64,000 nucleotides of DNA from Epiperipatus broadwayi (Eukaryota > Onychophora > Udeonychophora > Euonychophora > Peripatidae), in contig JAQFVV010006628.1 of assembly GCA_028023455.1 (NCBI GenBank), positions 62,001 to 126,000 on the forward strand, written 5' to 3'. The position numbers and the translations under genes are program-made. Shown one piece after another: positions 59,586-64,000 of this stretch; position 1 is the first letter of the stretch, and each line of letters begins with the position of its first letter. The notes below the pieces were generated by a model, which was not told the DNA's origin, searched no databases, and saw nothing but the letters and a program-made list of their open reading frames with translations.

Positions 59586-60059
59586 GACGATACTTTCAAG
59601 CAAATATGTAGACATCTACATGCTTATACATATGAATTACGTTTAATTTTTATTTTGTTACTAGTCTGAAACAAAATTTCATTTATGCAAGTGATAGAGA
59701 AATAATATACCTATGCAAAAATACGCATGCACAGACATTTATACACGCAGTTACACTATCTATATTAATAATAGATCAACATTCGTATGTACATGTAGCA
59801 TACTTTTATATATTATCGATTTAAAAAAAAACGTTTTAAGTAATTTGCATTTTATTCATAGAAACAGTGTTAAAAGAAGACAAAAAAAATTACTAAATTA
59901 TTTAAATGCAAATTCATTCCAACATATACATTTTCAATTCTCATTCCATTCAAATGAAAGGCAATAAAAAAAATAGCAAAAATGTAAAATAAAAAAAAAG
60001 ATAAATAATTTCGAGTAATGGAGAAAAGGGCTAAAAATATGAAAAGGTAGAAAAGAGAT

Positions 60060-60790
60060 CTGTGGGCATCCAAAATGTAATGGTATATTTATTAATTAAT
60101 AATGAATTGGGAGTGCCAGAGATTTTGTTATTATTGAAGTTTCTGACCTCATTTAGAGAAATTCATTTTCACCCAGTTACAAGTTTAATCTTCCCATTAG
60201 TCCCTGCAAGTGCTGAACAACAGATGTGATCATAATGCCTACAGTCCAAATGTTCTGAGGGATTATGGGTAGGAACTGTGCACTTGCGCCTCACTTAAAA
60301 GATAGTTTCTCCCATAAATGTCAAAAAACACAATTCAGAAGTGCTCCCAACACTGCCAGACCTCAGGCATATCTTCTACTTGATTGCTCGCATGCGCCAT
60401 TTTAAAAAGCTTTGACTTAAAATGCCTGGCTAACCAATTCTCATTCAAGAAGGTGTTTCTTCGTTAATATTTCATTGGTTGACCTAGCGGGGGCGCTCCT
60501 ATGAAAGCAGCTTTGAGGATGGATGAAAAAAAATGCTTGATTGCAAACTCGGCAAGCAATTAGTCTCCGGTTAAATGTCATAAGATTGCCCAGGACTTTA
60601 AAGCGGATAATGAGAACATGCAAAAAAAAGCTTACCTACAGACATTTATAAGCAAACTTTTTTTTTCTGTACTTGCTCAAAACTATCCTTCACTTTGATC
60701 CAACTCTTGAAAACATCAAAACTTTACAGAAGTTTAAACAGTGATTCTTATCGAGATGCATACATTATTCTCATCAGGTAGTAATTTTTT
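60060..60790 (+). promoter_or_regulatory. GC-elevated island: candidate promoter and first exon
   Basis: This is the least AT-rich non-repeat stretch of the right half, with CpG-containing words (GCTCGCATGCGCC, GCGGGGGCGCTCC) and an ATTGG (CCAAT) box near 60474. At its end an ATG (60756) opens MHTLFSS and runs into a donor-like CAG|GTAGTA (exon end 60777). On the other strand CTGTAG|GTAAGC near 60640 is an equally good donor, so a divergent arrangement is possible. No homology is recognisable. Gene identity is unknown and the exon call is weak. Confidence 0.3.
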
Positions 60791-61268
60791 TTAAAAAGAA
60801 AGGATAATTTTTTTTTGTTTATTTATTTCATAATTATTCATCATTTAATCAGTGATAGTATACAACAGATCTATAGACTTTTTTTTAAAAAAAAAAAATC
60901 AACAACTTTCTTATATTTTTTCTTTGTGATTAATACGTTATAATTTTAATTAATTAACGAATTATAAATAATTAATTCTTACGTTTCTTAAGTGAGTAAG
61001 TGTTTGTAATTAGCAAACCAATAATTATTGATTAAAGTGTAATTAATATTTTAATGCAGTTTGGACATTAACAATGACACCCCTAACAGTGAAATACAAT
61101 ACCCCCCCCCCTCTTTTCTTCTTCCTCTTCAATCCCGACTAATTCCTTAAAGCAATGCTTCACATGTGATTCACTGGGGAAAAATAATATTTTGATAATT
61201 AATTTTCTTTTAATAAAATATTTTACATGCAGGAGTTTGCATAAAAATATATACACACACAAAGTAGA

Positions 61269-61335
61269 AGAGCCTTGTGACATAGTTATTAAGATTCCCG
61301 CCTGCTACGATTAATATCTCGGTTCGAATCTAGCC
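61269..61335 (+). repeat. tRNA-like SINE head
   Basis: TTGTGACATAGTTATTAAG resembles an A box and GGTTCGAATCT is a perfect B box, at normal tRNA spacing, with CCCGCCTGCTAC as the anticodon arm region (tRNA-Ser(GCT)-like). The acceptor ends do not pair, so it is not a functional tRNA. A T-rich tract follows. No target duplication found. Confidence 0.6.
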
Positions 61336-61339
61336 AATT

Positions 61340-61900
61340 CAAATTTGCTTTTTTTTTTCAACTTTCAAACAACTAGCTATCCCATTAATGATCATTTAAT
61401 GAGTAGCTAAAATTCTCATGCTAAAAGCAAAAAAAGAGATTCAGTTTTGCCCTTTGGAGATCTTTCAGAGGGGGTTTTGCTATAGAATGTTTTTTTTACC
61501 TTCCTGCATATACAGTATAATAACTTATAAAAAATATTTAAAAACAAAGGTTAATGCATCTGACAGCAAACACAATGACCTGGGGATTCAAATCTGGTTA
61601 AATTTAAAAATTGTTTCAGATAAGTCAAGATTCTTAAGCAAGTCTAGGATTGTTTTTCGGCTGGTCATCTCCTAGGAATCTAGTTAATCATTCAAATATT
61701 GGTTGGTAAATGAGTGTTTAAATAGGTATGATAAAGCTCTATATTAATCTGAATTGGTTAGACCCATATCAATATGCTGACCACAAAACTAAAATTAAAT
61801 TATTACAGTTTTTAATATATAGTTTATATTAAATTATATATATAAATAAATTATACTTTGAGGTAAAAAGAGTTTATACTTTAAGGGATAATAAATTAAT
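61340..61900. other. Non-coding, nothing recognised
   Basis: AT-rich spacer. The 85-aa frame at 61418-61675 overlaps sequence that could belong to the SINE body, but no motif supports it. Confidence 0.4.
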
Positions 61901-61904
61901 ATAT

Positions 61905-62380
61905 TAATATATTGGACTATTTCCATCATATAATATTAAATATTGAATGACTTTAGAAAAAATTATTTAAATTTTCCAATTACATTCAACTGTTAGTACC
62001 AACAGCTGAATGTACCAATAAACATCACATGACCACCACCTCTTATGCTTGTGTATAACTTGTTAAAACAGGCAAAACTCACTATACGTATTGCCACACA
62101 CAGCAAGCTAGAGTAATCAATGGATGCCAGAAGGCTTGTGTATAAAATCCCCATTTAGTGCCTACTCATCCAATATCCCCAGACTACTTTCTGGAAGCTG
62201 AATGTACTTGAAAAATTTAACTAAAGTTATATTTTTCTAAAGACATTAAATATTTAATATTAGATTATGGAAATAGTCCAATATTATTAACAGTTGAATG
62301 TAATTAGAAAACGTAAATAAAATTAAATTTTTCTAAACACATTCAATACTTAATATTAAATGATGGAAATAGTCCAATAT
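61905..62380. mobile_element. Foldback MITE with an extra arm, carrying a nested insertion
   Basis: The word ATTGGACTATTTCCATCATA with the following ATATTAAATATTGAATG (left arm from about 61909) returns inverted near 62240-62285 and again near 62335-62380. Words such as CAACTGTTAGTA/TAACAGTTGAATG lie at the inner edges. The structure is a foldback unit plus one additional arm. A family A hammerhead copy is inserted at 62016-62195 close to the axis. Confidence 0.75.
62004..62207 (-). mobile_element. Family A hammerhead element, 180 bp, 12-bp target duplication
   Basis: Direct repeats AGCTGAATGTAC at 62004-62015 and 62196-62207 bound the insertion 62016-62195. On the minus strand it begins inside the hammerhead (TCCAGAAAGTAGTC, from stem II onwards). 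It continues GATATTGGATGAGTAGGCAC, CCATTGATTACTC and GTGAGTTTTGCC, and ends CATGTGATGTTTATTG. The ribozyme is therefore incomplete. It sits inside a MITE. Confidence 0.85.
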
Positions 62381-63860
62381 ATAAATACAACTAAAATACC
62401 ATCATCACAAACTTTCAGAAAAACAATAATAAACTGGTGGCCTCTCATCAGATAAACCAGTGTATTTACTTCTTCAAGTTTGTATATTATAAGAAGCAGA
62501 GCTGGAATCCTGATCTGTAAATCTTCACATACAGAATCCTTCAATTTATTATTGCACTAAATCATAGAGGGTAAAAATGGATATTCTCAATCAATTGAAA
62601 GATTAGATTTATATGTTTAGAGATTTCAAAAAAAAAAGAACAATAATAATGGCAAGTGAAAATGTTTTTAAAATCCAATATTTAATATTTATACAACTAA
62701 TACCAATTTTCATAAATCAATAGTTGGGATATCATTCATATTAATGATTTACCAGGAGACAAATAAAATGAAAAATTAAATTTTGCATAGTGCTATAAGT
62801 TGTGAGAAGAAAATTATCCAAAAACATGCTTATAGCAGAGAGTTAAAGGTCATATCAATACAAAAACATTTTCCATTAATATGTAAATTATGGTATTTAA
62901 CACATTAAAATGTCAAGGTTATCACTAGAGATTTTTTAATGAGGATGATTAAAACTTTCAGTATGAATGAAAATTAAGCAATGATATTATTATAGTATTT
63001 TTTCCACATCTTATTAAAAAGATGCAAATTTCAATTTATTACATAACAGACAAATACTAGTTGTTGTAACATTGGCCTATTAAAACTGATACAAATCTTG
63101 AAACTATCATCATATAAAAGCAATAAAATGTTGAAAAAAATATCTTATATACAATAATTTGAACTAAGATTTTAAATTTATATAATTTTTTGAAATTTGA
63201 AGACTAGGACTTACAAGACAGCCTTTTGATTGAGTTCTTACTTAACACAAAAGATAATTTTAGAAAATTTTTGGGTTGTCTTAATGCACTGAAAGACATG
63301 GCATGGAAGGGTAAAAACCAAAAGCCAGTTCAATGTGATTTACATTTTCATAATTAATAATTTCAGAAGTTTGCTAATATGTAAACCCAAATATAAACTC
63401 ACCAAATAAAGAGTTCAGTAAATTTTTCATTGGCAGAGTATGTGTAACATGTTAAAGAATAATAAGAACTTCTTACTCATGGATGAGGATGAATCCACTC
63501 AGCAAATACTACTCTCAGTAACTGTTTATCAAATATGTAATGCTAACAATATAAACCTATTCCCAGAACAAACAAACCCCCCAAAGAATCATTCAAATGA
63601 ATTGGTAAATAATAACACCTGATATAACAAAAGTTGGGCTTTGTTTCCAAGTTCATTTTAATTATTCTCTGGGAATCTAGCTTGTAAATTATCTCAGAAA
63701 TATATTCAGACTTGTTTGTTCCATGAATAGGTTTACATACTAATAAACATGTATACTTTAACACAAAGGTAAAAGTGGCAGACTGGAAAGCTACAGACAC
63801 TTTAATATATTTCAATGTTAGGAATGGGGGGGGATGTAAAAAAAAAATATTACTAATAAG
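62381..63860. other. Non-coding, nothing recognised
   Basis: AT-rich. The 60-90 aa frames at 62356-62544 and 63440-63815 show no domain. A run of G lies at about 63826-63833. Confidence 0.5.
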
Positions 63861-63867
63861 ATGTACT

Positions 63868-64000
63868 ATGTAACTGATGAGTGCTAGTTCAGCATAAAAT
63901 AAGTATATTGTAGATCATTTATTGTTTTCACATATATGTAATCATATGTATCATTAGTATAAGATGGAATGGATGACTGAAGGGAGCATGAAAGTCTGGG
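63868..64000 (+). mobile_element. Family B hammerhead element fragment, runs off the window
   Basis: CTGATGA (63874-63880), stem II TGCT-AGTTC-AGCA, then AAA in place of GAA, ATAAGTATATTG and GATCATTTATTG align with the ribozymes at 39 and 58 kb. TTTTCACATATATGTA, TATCATTAGTATAAGATGG and GCATGAAAGTCTG continue the element. The ribozyme lacks the invariant G12 and its 5' stem, so it is dead. The element is cut by the end of the window. Confidence 0.72.

Overview
This window looks like intergenic or intronic DNA from an AT-rich metazoan, roughly three-quarters A+T by eye. I found no intact host gene and no complete coding sequence. The only candidate host feature is a GC-elevated stretch near 60.1-60.8 kb that may hold a promoter and a short first exon. 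The species cannot be named from the sequence. The repeat mix (Penelope-like elements with GIY-YIG domains, RTE-like LINEs, a LINE with an SGNH-esterase ORF1, tRNA-derived SINEs, foldback MITEs and hammerhead ribozyme elements) suits an invertebrate or basal animal genome.

Layout. 0-2.1 kb is featureless, then comes a long AT microsatellite. 2.2-5.0 kb holds two broken copies of one RTE-like LINE, in opposite orientations; the second is split by a tRNA-Gly-derived SINE. 6.3-10.9 kb is a Penelope/hammerhead cluster: a hammerhead remnant, an antisense Penelope RT + GIY-YIG pseudogene (7.3-8.5 kb), a head-to-head hammerhead palindrome (9.1-9.56 kb), a further hammerhead (10.08 kb) and a sense Penelope GIY-YIG remnant (10.2-10.8 kb). 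14.0-15.35 kb holds two foldback structures. 18.9-20.7 kb is a decayed LINE with SGNH ORF1 and an endonuclease. 21.1-21.5 kb is a third Penelope C-terminus. 25.0-27.3 kb is another LINE (zinc-knuckle ORF1 plus endonuclease) carrying a SINE; 41.1-41.8 kb is a LINE ORF2 C-terminus.

Four large blocks (28.55-32.29, 33.84-37.45, 43.16-45.31 and 47.51-52.98 kb) share TG...CA ends with short inverted repeats and are flanked by 4-bp AT-rich duplications, mostly inside AT microsatellites. They carry almost no coding capacity and look like very long solo LTRs or non-autonomous LTR elements. The right end of a fifth is at 56.66 kb.

The most interesting content is a set of small insertions built around hammerhead ribozymes. 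Family A (copies at 9.1-9.56, 10.08, 23.4, 51.6-52.0 and 62.0-62.2 kb, perhaps 57.25 kb) has a core with a palindromic ACTAGT stem III. Family B (6.3, 39.1-39.3, 58.0-58.7 and 63.9 kb) has a different ribozyme whose stems covary between copies. Several insertions have 12-16 bp target-site duplications, and two families independently show the same layout: an inverted 3'-terminal arm joined to a sense or tandem unit containing the ribozyme. This is what non-autonomous Penelope-mobilised or retrozyme-like elements copied from tandem or circular RNA would leave. A single-substitution hammerhead (16.3 kb) and a hammerhead-like fold at the 3' end of a Penelope copy (10.8 kb) add two further types.
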